Source: a virus
Reading direction: 5' to 3' (one strand)
Virus record (IMG/VR): IMGVR_UViG_3300048924_000053
Location: 1-30,549 of that record
DNA: 30,549 bases
Shown here: positions 1 to 7,987 of the stretch, in pieces
Position numbering within the stretch: the stretch's first letter is position 1
Layout: every line of letters begins with the position of its first letter
Position numbers and translations under genes: made by a program
The notes under the pieces: model-generated
What the model saw: the letters and a program-made list of their open reading frames with translations, nothing else
Databases searched by the model: none
Told to the model about the DNA's origin: nothing

Positions 1-2
1 GT

Positions 3-512
3 ATTCGCTACATCCCAAAATGGTTGAGCGGTGCTATGACGCACTACGGGACTGACATCAAAGAATTCGAAAGCATAGTATCGAGACACGATGTGGATCT
101 TTACAAACTGGCGAACCATCTGTTCCGCGCTCGTCTGAACAGTATGGGTCTGGATGAGTTCGTTTTCCCAGATGCCGATGCTGGTAAAGGCTTCAGCTCT
201 GACGATGCTGTGTTCGCACTGTTCGGTGGTAATCCACAACAGTTGGCGATCCCGCAATTCGTCCTGGGTTACTTCGACATCTATCCTGACAAGTACGATG
301 GTATCATCATCGTCGAGCGGGAAGGTGGTGAAGTAAAGGATGTTATGAAAGAACTGCTGAAAGCTGTCGCCCTTTATCGGGGCGTCGATGTGGCTTACGC
401 GTCCGTTGTCTTCAGAAGATATCTGGAGAAAGTAAATAAAGACCTTGAGCCCGGCAGCAGTCATGCGGTCGAACTTACTCGTGAGTTGACGAACAACGAC
501 CAACACGAGTGA
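3..512 (+). CDS. Hypothetical protein, C-terminal 169 residues (5' end outside the window)
   Basis: The frame is open from the left edge of the window, beginning in the middle of a codon run that reads IRYIPKWLSGAMTHYG, so the gene almost certainly starts upstream. The first in-window candidates, TTG at 24 and ATG at 36, have no convincing Shine-Dalgarno sequence. The visible part is a soluble, acidic alpha/beta-looking protein with no membrane segment or recognised catalytic motif, ending in a tandem stop (TGA TAA). It lies about 180 bases upstream of the capsid gene on the same strand. I do not recognise the family. Position just before the major capsid gene would suit a minor structural or assembly protein, but that is inference from context only. 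Confidence 0.7.
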   Translation: MRYIPKWLSGAMTHYGTDIKEFESIVSRHDVDLYKLANHLFRARLNSMGLDEFVFPDADAGKGFSSDDAVFALFGGNPQQLAIPQFVLGYFDIYPDKYDGIIIVEREGGEVKDVMKELLKAVALYRGVDVAYASVVFRRYLEKVNKDLEPGSSHAVELTRELTNNDQHE

Positions 513-691
513 TAAGTGATACATGTTATGCAAATCACTGCTATTACGGTGATATGTATAAACACACGGTTTCCATAACGCCTGCGGGACGTAGGATCGC
601 TGTCTCTAGTCGACTAGTGACAGGTCGGCGTCGATCCTAAAATAGAAGCTTCTATCCTTCGGCAACACCAAATTGCAATTTGGAGCAATTC
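513..691 (+). promoter_or_regulatory. Structured 5' leader of the major capsid gene
   Basis: This 179-base untranslated stretch holds several perfect or near-perfect inverted repeats. An 8-bp stem pairs 592-599 with 632-639 and encloses a second one, in which CTGTC at 600-604 pairs with GACAG at 619-623 around the palindrome CTAGTCGACTAG at 606-617. The palindrome ATAGAAGCTTCTAT lies at 642-655. CCAAATTGCAATTTGG at 668-683 includes the first two bases of the Shine-Dalgarno GGAG (682-685). TATG occurs at 527-530 and 553-556. TATG is the reported core of phiKZ late promoters, but it is a low-information motif, so promoter assignment is tentative. The leader probably controls late capsid mRNA initiation, stability or translation. 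Confidence 0.5.
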
Positions 692-2878
692 ATGAGCAAG
701 ATCGTAATTGACAAAAAATCCGGTATGCCGGATCTGGAACACGTTTCCGCAGTGAAGATCAAAGATCACCTGCTGAACGGCACCGGCTACAGCACCGAAG
801 CCAGCGACCTGCTGACCGCACTGCAAAACGGCAGCTTCGAAGCGCGTAGCACTCTGTCCCAAATCGCCGGTGAACTGGCTCCAGTGCTGCAAACCAGCAT
901 CGAGAACCAGAAAGCCGAATACGCCAACCCTGCCGGTCTGGCCGCTGCATCGTTCCTGAAAGCATTCGGTAGCAAGCCTTCCGACCTGCTGCGCCTGCAA
1001 ACCTCGATGGAAGGCAAGTCGCTGACCGACGGCACCCGTTACGCTCACGCCGACGGTTCCGAATACGACAGCGTCTACTCCACCGAGTCGTACGACAACC
1101 AGTCGCTGATCGACCACCTGTCGATTTCGATCGGTCTGAACTACAAGATCGCTCGCCAAGGCCCGGCCATGGAAATGATCTACCGCACTGTGCCTCTGTC
1201 CCCAGAGCAAGGCGGTATCGACATCCAGATCCCGAACCTGTACGTCGAAAACACCCTGCAACACGCCCTGGACGGTTCCGAGTCGGACTTCGGCCTGCGC
1301 CGTGTAATGGACTCCGCGATCGACTTCACCGTTCTGAACGACAACAGCACTCAGCTGATCCCTGGCTACAACGCCACTTCCGCTGCGAACTTCGTCGCCA
1401 CTTCGGTTATCACCCCGTTCGACTACGTCAACGGTCGCCGCACTGTCAAGACCTCCGGTCTGGCCGTAGGCAAAACCATCAACCTGCTCGGCATCGGCCA
1501 GATCGATTCCGTACAGCGCGTTGGTCAGGCTGACTACACTGAAGCCCTGGACCGCAACATCGGTATCGAATCCGTGTTCCTGAGCCTCGGCGCAGACACC
1601 ATCCGCTTCGACACCAAAGGCCTGCCGTACAGCCGCTTCGTGAAGACTCCAGAGCAAGGCGGTCGCGCCATGGCGCTGAACTTCCCGCTGACCACCCTGG
1701 AAATCAACAAAGACACCGTCGCCTACAACGACGCTGCTCTGGCTGGCGCCGTGTTCGGCACCATCGCTACTGGCGACTACAAAGTCCGTCTGAAAACCAT
1801 CATCAACGGTCAAGCTGACGTTGAGCGCGGTACTGTGAACATCAACGCCGGTTCGCTGGAAGTGATGTACATCAAGAACGCCGCTGGTGACAAGATCGAC
1901 CTGGCTGCTGGCGTCGGCAAGACCATCGTTGATGGCCTGGCTGCACTGGCTACTTCCGCCTGGTGGCCTGATGCTCGCCTGACCAACACCAACCACCGTC
2001 ACCTGGGCCTGATGCTCAACGTACGTAACGTGACCGAACGTCTGCTGACCCGTCAGCGCGCGCCGTTCTTCGTACCGTACCCACTGAGCGAAAACCGCGA
2101 CCAGACCGTAATGGACTGGCTGACCTTCGCTGTTGGTTCCTACATCAACAACGAAGCGGTAGGCACCCTGATCGGCTACCACGAGCGCCTGATGCGCCTG
2201 ACTGGCGGCCTGCGCGGTGAGCTGACTGCTGGCGACTTCGAAATCAACGCACTGCCTATCGAAGGTATTGGCCGCTGGTTGGTCAACCCTTACGTTCAGG
2301 AACTGGACGTTGACCTGATGGAAACCGCTCAGTCGCAGGAAACTGTGGCAAACGTGGAAAACGGTATCGAAGTGCTGGTCAACACCCTGCGCTCCGTGTC
2401 GTTCGACATCCTGCAACGCACCAACTACGAAAACGCCTGCCGTTACATGGACGGTGGCGAGATCACTTCGAAGTGGCGCATTGCCCTGGTTACCAGCAAG
2501 AAGATCGAGCGCTTCATGACGATCCAAGGCGACAGCCGCACCCTGGGTGCCGGCCTGAGCTACCAGCTGGAAGCCGATGTCGACCAGCGTCTGTCGGACG
2601 TGATGTACCTCACCATCGTTCGCGATGGCGAAGGCGTGGACGCTCTGTCCGCCGGTGCAATGCTGTTGACTCCGACCCTCGTGTCGACCATCAGCGTTAC
2701 CCGTAACAACCGTCCTGGTAACGAAGCTGTTGTACAGCCTCGCTTCCAGCACTACAACTTCCTGCCGATCATCGTCAAGCTGAACATCAAAGGCGTCGAC
2801 GAGCTGCTGGAGCAAACCCTGCCTTTTCGTATCAAAGGCGACGTTAATACCACTGATGTTAGCAGCCCCGCTCCGTAA
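692..2878 (+). CDS. Major capsid protein, phiKZ gp120-like
   Basis: This 728-residue protein matches the phiKZ-type major capsid precursor in length (about 750 residues) and in its place upstream of an RNAP beta fragment and the portal gene. The ATG at 692 is preferred over TTG at 680, because GGAG at 682-685 sits six bases before it. phiKZ capsid precursors lose an N-terminal propeptide to a prohead protease that cuts after S/A/G-x-E. Candidate sites here include STE at 34-36, SFE at 48-50, AGE at 59-61, SIE at 69-71, SME at 105-107 and STE at 130-132; which is used cannot be told. Codons are strongly biased to C-ending forms, far more than in the following genes, as expected for the most abundant virion protein. 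The gene is isolated between a structured leader and a run of hairpins, suggesting its own transcript. Confidence 0.85.
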   Translation: MSKIVIDKKSGMPDLEHVSAVKIKDHLLNGTGYSTEASDLLTALQNGSFEARSTLSQIAGELAPVLQTSIENQKAEYANPAGLAAASFLKAFGSKPSDLLRLQTSMEGKSLTDGTRYAHADGSEYDSVYSTESYDNQSLIDHLSISIGLNYKIARQGPAMEMIYRTVPLSPEQGGIDIQIPNLYVENTLQHALDGSESDFGLRRVMDSAIDFTVLNDNSTQLIPGYNATSAANFVATSVITPFDYVNGRRTVKTSGLAVGKTINLLGIGQIDSVQRVGQADYTEALDRNIGIESVFLSLGADTIRFDTKGLPYSRFVKTPEQGGRAMALNFPLTTLEINKDTVAYNDAALAGAVFGTIATGDYKVRLKTIINGQADVERGTVNINAGSLEVMYIKNAAGDKIDLAAGVGKTIVDGLAALATSAWWPDARLTNTNHRHLGLMLNVRNVTERLLTRQRAPFFVPYPLSENRDQTVMDWLTFAVGSYINNEAVGTLIGYHERLMRLTGGLRGELTAGDFEINALPIEGIGRWLVNPYVQELDVDLMETAQSQETVANVENGIEVLVNTLRSVSFDILQRTNYENACRYMDGGEITSKWRIALVTSKKIERFMTIQGDSRTLGAGLSYQLEADVDQRLSDVMYLTIVRDGEGVDALSAGAMLLTPTLVSTISVTRNNRPGNEAVVQPRFQHYNFLPIIVKLNIKGVDELLEQTLPFRIKGDVNTTDVSSPAP

Positions 2879-2889
2879 CTTGGAGCTAC

Positions 2890-2984
2890 CTCCGGAAGTA
2901 GTTCCGGAGCTGCCTAATCCTTAGTGGGATTAATGTGGGAACATAAAGCCGGGACTTCGGTCCCGGCTTTATGCCGTCTACGGC
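2890..2984 (+). terminator. Tandem hairpins after the capsid gene
   Basis: Four stems follow the capsid stop codon almost without gaps. CTCCGGAA pairs with TTCCGGAG around GTAG (2890-2909). TAATCC pairs with GGATTA around a six-base loop (2915-2932). A 14-bp perfect stem closes on a cTTCGg tetraloop (2942-2973). A small GCCG/CGGC stem follows (2973-2984). The third is as stable as an intrinsic terminator but has no T tract after it. The cluster may therefore act as a 3' mRNA stabiliser, a processing signal or a terminator for the phage polymerase rather than a textbook bacterial terminator. Confidence 0.65.
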
Positions 2985-3011
2985 AATTCACGTATAAAGA
3001 AATTACAGACA

Positions 3012-3019
3012 TACATTAC
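3012..3019 (+). promoter_or_regulatory. Possible phage early-type promoter (TACATTAC)
   Basis: TACATTAC, within ATACATTACTAAA, differs at one position from TATATTAC, which I recall as the consensus of phiKZ early promoters read by the virion RNA polymerase. It lies in an AT-rich gap after the capsid hairpins and about 70 bases upstream of the 371-residue gene that leads the RNAP beta-N operon. The same nine bases ATACATTAC recur at 18766-18774 before another operon. Early or middle expression would suit a gene for a polymerase needed before late transcription. This is motif matching only. Confidence 0.45.
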
Positions 3020-3090
3020 TAAAATAGGCGTAGTAGGAAAAGAGTAAAACCATTGGGGACCGTAGTTATATACACAGGGGCAATAAGGTT

Positions 3091-4206
3091 ATGGATAGTT
3101 CGGGACGTCGTTTTGTTCCGTTCGATAAGTTCACCTCTCGTGCAGAGTTGAGCGATCCCGATTTGAAGGGTCGTGAGAACGCAGCGTTTACAATGCGCTA
3201 CGTTAATGCGTCAAGTCGGACTCTAAGCGTCAAAACCAGAATGGGCGTGCATTCGATTCTCAAACCGAAGCAGTACACTCAAGGCGGTGAATACATTGAC
3301 GTCTTTCTCGAATGGACTATGACTAAGGAATCTTACAAATCGACCTATGTTGATTTCTTAGACCGGCATCGAAATCCGCAAGGGTTAGCAGCAGAAATCA
3401 TTAATGCCTTTGAAGCGAGATTGAATTCTTGGTCTCATCAGGGCAGGTTGACTACTCTCACGATTCATGTGGAGATTCAGCTGAATGATGTTGTTAATGC
3501 CGGGGGTACTGTGTACTTGGAAGAGTTGGATCTGTTGATCTCGCTCGAACCAGAAGTTGAGAAGTTTGAGGAGCATCCGTTCAGTAACTTTAATCGGTTG
3601 CAGTATGGATTAGCCGCTGACCTACCTCACTTGGGTAAAGATACTCTGCTGTTCTCGATCAAAGCCGTAGACAATAGTTCTCTTAGGAATAGACATGATC
3701 GGTTTATGCTGTTGGGCAATACCGTTCACCACATTCCAATTGAACGTGATTTAAGGTTACGTGACGGTGTACATGTCACAACTCGGCGACCAGCCGCAGT
3801 GAAGAACGTCATTGGGTCTGGTGCAACCATCCACACTGAACATCTGTCGTTTGAAGATGCAGATATTCGGTTCAACTTAGCTGACAGTATTGAGAAAGCC
3901 CAAGCTGGTGTTAGTTGGCAAGAAATACGTAAAGAAGAAATAGCCCGCAGAGCGCACGAACAGAAAATGAAAGAGTTCGATCGAGCTGGGGAGAAAGCTG
4001 ACACAGACCACACGTATACGCGAGAGAAGACAGAGTCCGAAAGGGCATTCGCTCGCGAGCGTGAGGAATGGCTTCGCTGGAAACATCGCGAAGACGATGT
4101 TAAAGAGAAGACTAAAAACTTGGGCGACTGGATTCGTCTGGTCGGTGGGATAATCACATCGTCGCTAACTGTGTTAACGATGGTGGCTAAAATGAAACCT
4201 TCATAG
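3091..4206 (+). CDS. Unknown protein with C-terminal coiled coil and membrane segment
   Basis: This 371-residue protein starts at an ATG preceded by AGGGG and AAGG. Residues 1-265 look like a globular, beta-rich domain. Residues about 275-345 are highly charged (EKAQAG, RKEEIARRAHEQKMKEF, EREEWLRWKHRE) and should form a coiled coil. Residues about 346-368 (GDWIRLVGGIITSSLTVLTM) form one hydrophobic segment close to the C terminus, so the protein could be tail-anchored in a membrane with its main domain in the cytoplasm. Codon use is not C-biased, unlike the capsid gene just upstream, which argues for lower or earlier expression. It is 16 bases upstream of the RNAP beta-N gene and probably shares its transcript. 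I do not recognise the family. A role in membrane-associated assembly or polymerase localisation would be speculation. Confidence 0.8.
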   Translation: MDSSGRRFVPFDKFTSRAELSDPDLKGRENAAFTMRYVNASSRTLSVKTRMGVHSILKPKQYTQGGEYIDVFLEWTMTKESYKSTYVDFLDRHRNPQGLAAEIINAFEARLNSWSHQGRLTTLTIHVEIQLNDVVNAGGTVYLEELDLLISLEPEVEKFEEHPFSNFNRLQYGLAADLPHLGKDTLLFSIKAVDNSSLRNRHDRFMLLGNTVHHIPIERDLRLRDGVHVTTRRPAAVKNVIGSGATIHTEHLSFEDADIRFNLADSIEKAQAGVSWQEIRKEEIARRAHEQKMKEFDRAGEKADTDHTYTREKTESERAFAREREEWLRWKHREDDVKEKTKNLGDWIRLVGGIITSSLTVLTMVAKMKPS

Positions 4207-4222
4207 ATGGGTAGGGGATGGA

Positions 4223-5875
4223 ATGCATACTTGGTTATTTGACGACTTGCAGAAGAGGATGCCTGTTTTCAATCAGGACATTCTGGATGGACTCGCCTAT
4301 CATGGCTTGGACGATGCTAAGGGACTCGTAGATCAGACTATTGCGTGTGCTGAAAACAGTTATCCAGATGACTTCGAGTACAACGGATCTTACATCTGTA
4401 GTCCTCAGGAAGCGTACAGCGTTATGTCATCTTCGCTGACACGGTCCGATCGTTCCACCCCCTCCATCGACTTAGCGCAAAGCGATGTCTACATGGTGAA
4501 GTATCAGTTCTCCTGTAATGGCGTTCCGCTATATCCGCGCTATTTCTGCTTGCCTGCTCCAAGGCGCGGTGGGTTGCTCACCATTACAGGTAAACAGTTC
4601 GCCATCGGCGATGTACTAACAGACCCTGGCCTCTCGATTGGCCAGGACTTTGTGTTCATCCGTATGTCACGCGCTCCGGTTACATTCAAGCGTCTGATCT
4701 ACACCGTTTTGAAAGATGGAGAAGATTACTCCGAATACATTGCTTATTCTTGGCTGCACCACCGGTCTGCCAACAATAACAAGAAGTCGGAAAGTGATAC
4801 CATCACGCTCGGTAAGGTGATGTCTACTCTGCCGCATTATCTCTTCTGCCGCTACGGGCTGAAAGAGACGTTCGCTCGGTTTGCGTATTGCGATGTTGCA
4901 ATCGTTACCGAAGAGTTCTTGGCCGAGAACCCCGTTGACCCTGAAAAATACACCGTAGTCAGATCAGCCAAGTCCCGGCCGGCTGCATTGAAGCTGCGTG
5001 TGCATTACCCCGATATCGCTACAAATCTCTGCCTGATCATTCCTAAAGCTGCTACCAATCAGCTGACCATGGCGTTTGCCTTGGCATTCTTCTATCTGGT
5101 CGATCTGTTCCCTCAGGATCTGCTGGTTGAAGACTTGCTCGGCGATGACATCTGGAAGCGCTGGATGGGTTACGTTCTCTTTGGCGACCAGATGTCTGTT
5201 GGTAAGCTGGTTGAGAACGTGGTGAGTCACCTCATCAGCCTGGATGATTACGTGGACATCGAAGTACGCAAGACTCTGCTGGATGAAGAGAACTTGGATG
5301 TTGAAAACCTCTACGAGTTCTTTGCTTACATTCTCGTTCAGATCGATCACCTGATTGATTCGAAAGCGGAATCCATTGGCTCCATGTATGGTAAACGCTT
5401 GGTGACTGCGCAGTATGTACTGCGTGACATCTACGAGCAGATCTTCCGGTGTCTCTTCGAGATCACGAATAACCGGAAGCGTAAGCACACAGCGGATGAC
5501 TACAACAAGATCTTGGGTAAGTTCTTTATGCCCACGATCATCTTCAACCTGCGCAAGACTAGCAGCAAACCGTTTATGTCCAGCGTGTCTACACCTGGCG
5601 ACAACATGTTCTTCCGAATCACCTCTCGCTTGGTAATGCAGGCGCAAACGAGTGCTGGGCGTAAATCCCAGAACTTGAACGTGAACGATCCACAATCGTG
5701 GCTCGACGGTTCGATTGCTGAAGGGGGTAACCACCTTATCCTTCCGAAGCACTCTCCACTGGGTCGTAATACGATCAACCCGACAGTGGAACTGGACGAG
5801 AAGAATACGATTGTGCGGAAAGAACACATGAAGCCAATCGTTGCACATATCGACGCGGCTATCGGCCGAAACTAA
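4223..5875 (+). CDS. RNA polymerase beta subunit, N-terminal half (phiKZ gp123-like, non-virion RNAP)
   Basis: phiKZ-like phages encode two multisubunit RNA polymerases with beta and beta' split into separate proteins. This 550-residue protein reads as the N-terminal half of beta. Residues about 96-150 (NGVPLYPRYFCLP, GGLLTITGKQFAIGDVL, DPG) align by eye with the cellular beta segment whose core is IPLM, FIINGTERVI and RSPG. Residues 507-520 (LPKHSPLGRNTINP) resemble the [20 protein letters not shown] segment near fork loop 2, after which the protein ends. The catalytic C-terminal half of beta is absent and should be encoded elsewhere. Position between capsid and portal genes matches phiKZ gp123, a subunit of the polymerase that reads late promoters. 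The start is ATG with AGGGG about six bases upstream. The virion-RNAP paralogue is the main alternative, but synteny favours the non-virion enzyme. Confidence 0.75.
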   Translation: MHTWLFDDLQKRMPVFNQDILDGLAYHGLDDAKGLVDQTIACAENSYPDDFEYNGSYICSPQEAYSVMSSSLTRSDRSTPSIDLAQSDVYMVKYQFSCNGVPLYPRYFCLPAPRRGGLLTITGKQFAIGDVLTDPGLSIGQDFVFIRMSRAPVTFKRLIYTVLKDGEDYSEYIAYSWLHHRSANNNKKSESDTITLGKVMSTLPHYLFCRYGLKETFARFAYCDVAIVTEEFLAENPVDPEKYTVVRSAKSRPAALKLRVHYPDIATNLCLIIPKAATNQLTMAFALAFFYLVDLFPQDLLVEDLLGDDIWKRWMGYVLFGDQMSVGKLVENVVSHLISLDDYVDIEVRKTLLDEENLDVENLYEFFAYILVQIDHLIDSKAESIGSMYGKRLVTAQYVLRDIYEQIFRCLFEITNNRKRKHTADDYNKILGKFFMPTIIFNLRKTSSKPFMSSVSTPGDNMFFRITSRLVMQAQTSAGRKSQNLNVNDPQSWLDGSIAEGGNHLILPKHSPLGRNTINPTVELDEKNTIVRKEHMKPIVAHIDAAIGRN

Positions 5876-5899
5876 TTTAACTCAAGAATAGGAAGATGT

Positions 5900-7840
5900 A
5901 TGGCAAGCGACTCTCGTGAAGCGGAACGGATCTGGGACCTCGTCTTTGACGAGACCATCCGTTACATCGAGGCGAAAGCGGATGGCGTCGATGTTCGGGA
6001 TGATTTCATTCTGGATCTTCGTCGCAGTTATGCTGAAAACCTCGGCAAGCATCGTTATAACAACAGCAACATGGACAAGCTGGTCAAACTGACCTTTGCG
6101 AACCTTCGGAACATCGAAGACGAACTGGGTCAGCGCGGCGATCGCGAGAAGGACATCATCCGTCTTGGCGTTGAAGCGATGGTGGATGGTCACTTCGCTG
6201 AATCTGTTTTCGCCGATCCAAAGCTTGTTCGTGAACTGCCGCGTGATGCTGAGCGCGGTATGGAAGATGCAATGCGGCTGGCTGGTAAGCTGGCCGGCGG
6301 TGGACGTCGTCGTGGTGGTAGTCGTGATCGTGATAACGATGATGATGATCGCCGTGGCGGTGGTGCTCGTTGGAGTACCCGTGAGGATCGTGATGGTCGA
6401 GACCGTGACCGAGGTGGTCGTGATCGTGATTACCGCGATACTCGCCGCAGTGGTCCTCGTGACAGCCGTTCTGGTAACGAAGGTGCTGATCACTGGGATA
6501 TCCTCTCTGACATCGGTGTTGCTACCGATGAACGGGATGAGCGTGATGAACCACGTCGCGAAGAACCACGCCGTGAGCGTGAGCCTGAACGTCGTGAACC
6601 TGAATACGAGCATCCAGAAGAACCACTGCCACATCTGGAAGCCCGCAACACCCACGTAGATGGTCCTGACCATACGCGTGCAAACCCGTACGAAGATTAC
6701 TGGCTGAATGATGAGCATTGGCGTGTCGCTCACTTGTCTGGCTGGAAACTTACTGGCGATGGTGAACAGCTGATCACCGCCGTCCCAACCCTTTACGACG
6801 TCAACCAATACATCAAGTATTACGTCATGGATAGCAGCGGCGAAGTCCGCGAGGAGTTAGTTGAAGTGGATAACGAAAACAAGCAATTGGCACACAGCCT
6901 GCGTGAAGATACCCATGCAATCGATACCCCGAAAGCAGCACCTACCGGCGGCATCTCGCTGAAGGCGTTGAAAGAAGGCACTACCGAAATCAGCCTGGAG
7001 CTGGACAAGCCTGGTCTGAAGCTGGGTGACCTGATCAAGCAGATCCCTACTGACCAGTTGACCTTCTCCAACGCTCTCGCTGCCGACAGCATTACCAGCG
7101 CCGTATTCCAAGGGCGTGTTCGCCTGAACTCGGAAGACGCGCCGGTGCGTGTTGACGTGCAATTCCTGCGTACCCCTATCGCAGTGCAAGACAATGCTCA
7201 ACTGGATCTGGTTGCCAAAGTCGGCGGTGCCAACACCCTGACCCAGGCTGCTGAGCTGCTGGAAGAACTGAAGCCACAATTCGAGAAGCCGGTATTCGAG
7301 CTTCTGAACAAACGCTTCACCGAAAACCTACTGCGCTCTGCGAAATACCAGTTCCAATTCGACAAGGTTACCAAGCTGGACTTCAGCCGCCACTACGGCC
7401 GCTTCCTGGACGCGTACGGTGCCAAGCGTGGCGCTGCCGAAGCAGCACAGTTCGCTCAGCGTGTCGGTCACGTAACCACCCTGTCCACCGCTTACGTCTC
7501 CGCTGAAGAAATCGCCGACATCGCCGGTGATCTGATCGCCGACGTGAAGAATCCGAAAGCTCTGGTATTCCTGGATGTTCTGGCAGTAGCAAGCTTCGGC
7601 GCAACCATCGACGAACTGGGCATCGGCCTGGCTCTGACTATGGACGAAACCGGTCTGGCTGTTACTCAATCTTCCAACCGTGAACTCTTCACCACCCTGC
7701 GCGGTCTGTACTCGGCCCTCGAGCAGCAAACCCCGCCGGGCCTGAAGCCTCGCCTCTTGCTGTCCACCTCTGACAACCGCCTGATCGAAGTACTGCCTTA
7801 CGCCTGCCGCCTGGAATCTTTCATCCTGGCTGCTGTGTAA
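5900..7840 (+). CDS. Probable virion protein with Arg/Asp-rich low-complexity linker
   Basis: This 646-residue protein has three parts. Residues 1-130 are a helical, charged domain. Residues about 133-245 are low complexity: an RGG/RD-rich stretch (GGGRRRGGSRDRD, DDDDRRGGG, GRDRDRGGRDRD) followed by an R/E/P-rich stretch (EEPRREREPERREPE). Residues about 345-646 form a globular C-terminal domain. Codon use changes inside the gene: the first half is rich in T-ending codons such as CGT and GAT, while from about base 6950 it becomes strongly C-ending like the capsid gene. SGE at 313-315 fits the S/A/G-x-E prohead-protease motif, so proteolytic release of the C-terminal domain is possible. AGGA seven bases before the ATG supports the start. 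I do not recognise a named family; a head or inner-body protein is inferred from composition, context and codon bias. Confidence 0.7.
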   Translation: MASDSREAERIWDLVFDETIRYIEAKADGVDVRDDFILDLRRSYAENLGKHRYNNSNMDKLVKLTFANLRNIEDELGQRGDREKDIIRLGVEAMVDGHFAESVFADPKLVRELPRDAERGMEDAMRLAGKLAGGGRRRGGSRDRDNDDDDRRGGGARWSTREDRDGRDRDRGGRDRDYRDTRRSGPRDSRSGNEGADHWDILSDIGVATDERDERDEPRREEPRREREPERREPEYEHPEEPLPHLEARNTHVDGPDHTRANPYEDYWLNDEHWRVAHLSGWKLTGDGEQLITAVPTLYDVNQYIKYYVMDSSGEVREELVEVDNENKQLAHSLREDTHAIDTPKAAPTGGISLKALKEGTTEISLELDKPGLKLGDLIKQIPTDQLTFSNALAADSITSAVFQGRVRLNSEDAPVRVDVQFLRTPIAVQDNAQLDLVAKVGGANTLTQAAELLEELKPQFEKPVFELLNKRFTENLLRSAKYQFQFDKVTKLDFSRHYGRFLDAYGAKRGAAEAAQFAQRVGHVTTLSTAYVSAEEIADIAGDLIADVKNPKALVFLDVLAVASFGATIDELGIGLALTMDETGLAVTQSSNRELFTTLRGLYSALEQQTPPGLKPRLLLSTSDNRLIEVLPYACRLESFILAAV

Positions 7841-7932
7841 GCTTTACCATCAGGTTCCTGCTACGCCAAGCACAGAGGTGGCCAGTAATGTGGCCGCACC
7901 CATCAACTTAATCGTAATACTGTAGGACGAAT

Positions 7933-7958
7933 CCGTACACCCTTCAATGGGTGTACGG
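7933..7958 (+). other. Ten-bp hairpin upstream of the CYTH-like gene
   Basis: CCGTACACCC pairs perfectly with GGGTGTACGG around a TTCAAT loop. It lies in the 170-base gap between the Arg/Asp-rich protein gene and the CYTH-like gene, just before a second hairpin with a T tract. No T run follows it directly, so it is more likely an mRNA end-protecting or processing structure than a terminator itself. The rest of the gap (7841-7932) shows nothing I can name. Confidence 0.55.
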
Positions 7959-7960
7959 TG

Positions 7961-7987
7961 CATTATCCGAGAGGTAATGTTTTTTTT
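7961..7987 (+). terminator. Intrinsic terminator or attenuator before the CYTH-like gene
   Basis: CATTATCC pairs with GGTAATG (one bulged base) around a GAGA tetraloop of GNRA type, followed at once by eight T residues. It closes the transcript of the Arg/Asp-rich virion protein. Only 24 bases separate the T tract from the next start codon at 8012, leaving little room for a new promoter. The downstream pair of genes may therefore depend on partial readthrough. Confidence 0.6.

Noticed and set aside
614-2815. A 733-codon open frame on the - strand opposite the capsid gene
   Set aside because: It arises from the strong C-ending codon bias of the capsid gene, has no ribosome site, and its protein is compositionally odd (high Val, Gln, Asp, His with no domain).
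4964-5848. A 294-codon antisense frame opposite the RNAP gene
   Set aside because: Overlaps the convincing beta-N protein and has no ribosome site or recognisable motif.
5882-6808. A 308-codon antisense frame rich in Thr and Ile opposite the RD-rich gene
   Set aside because: The repeats mirror the Arg/Asp codons of the real gene, producing a low-complexity Thr/Ile artefact.
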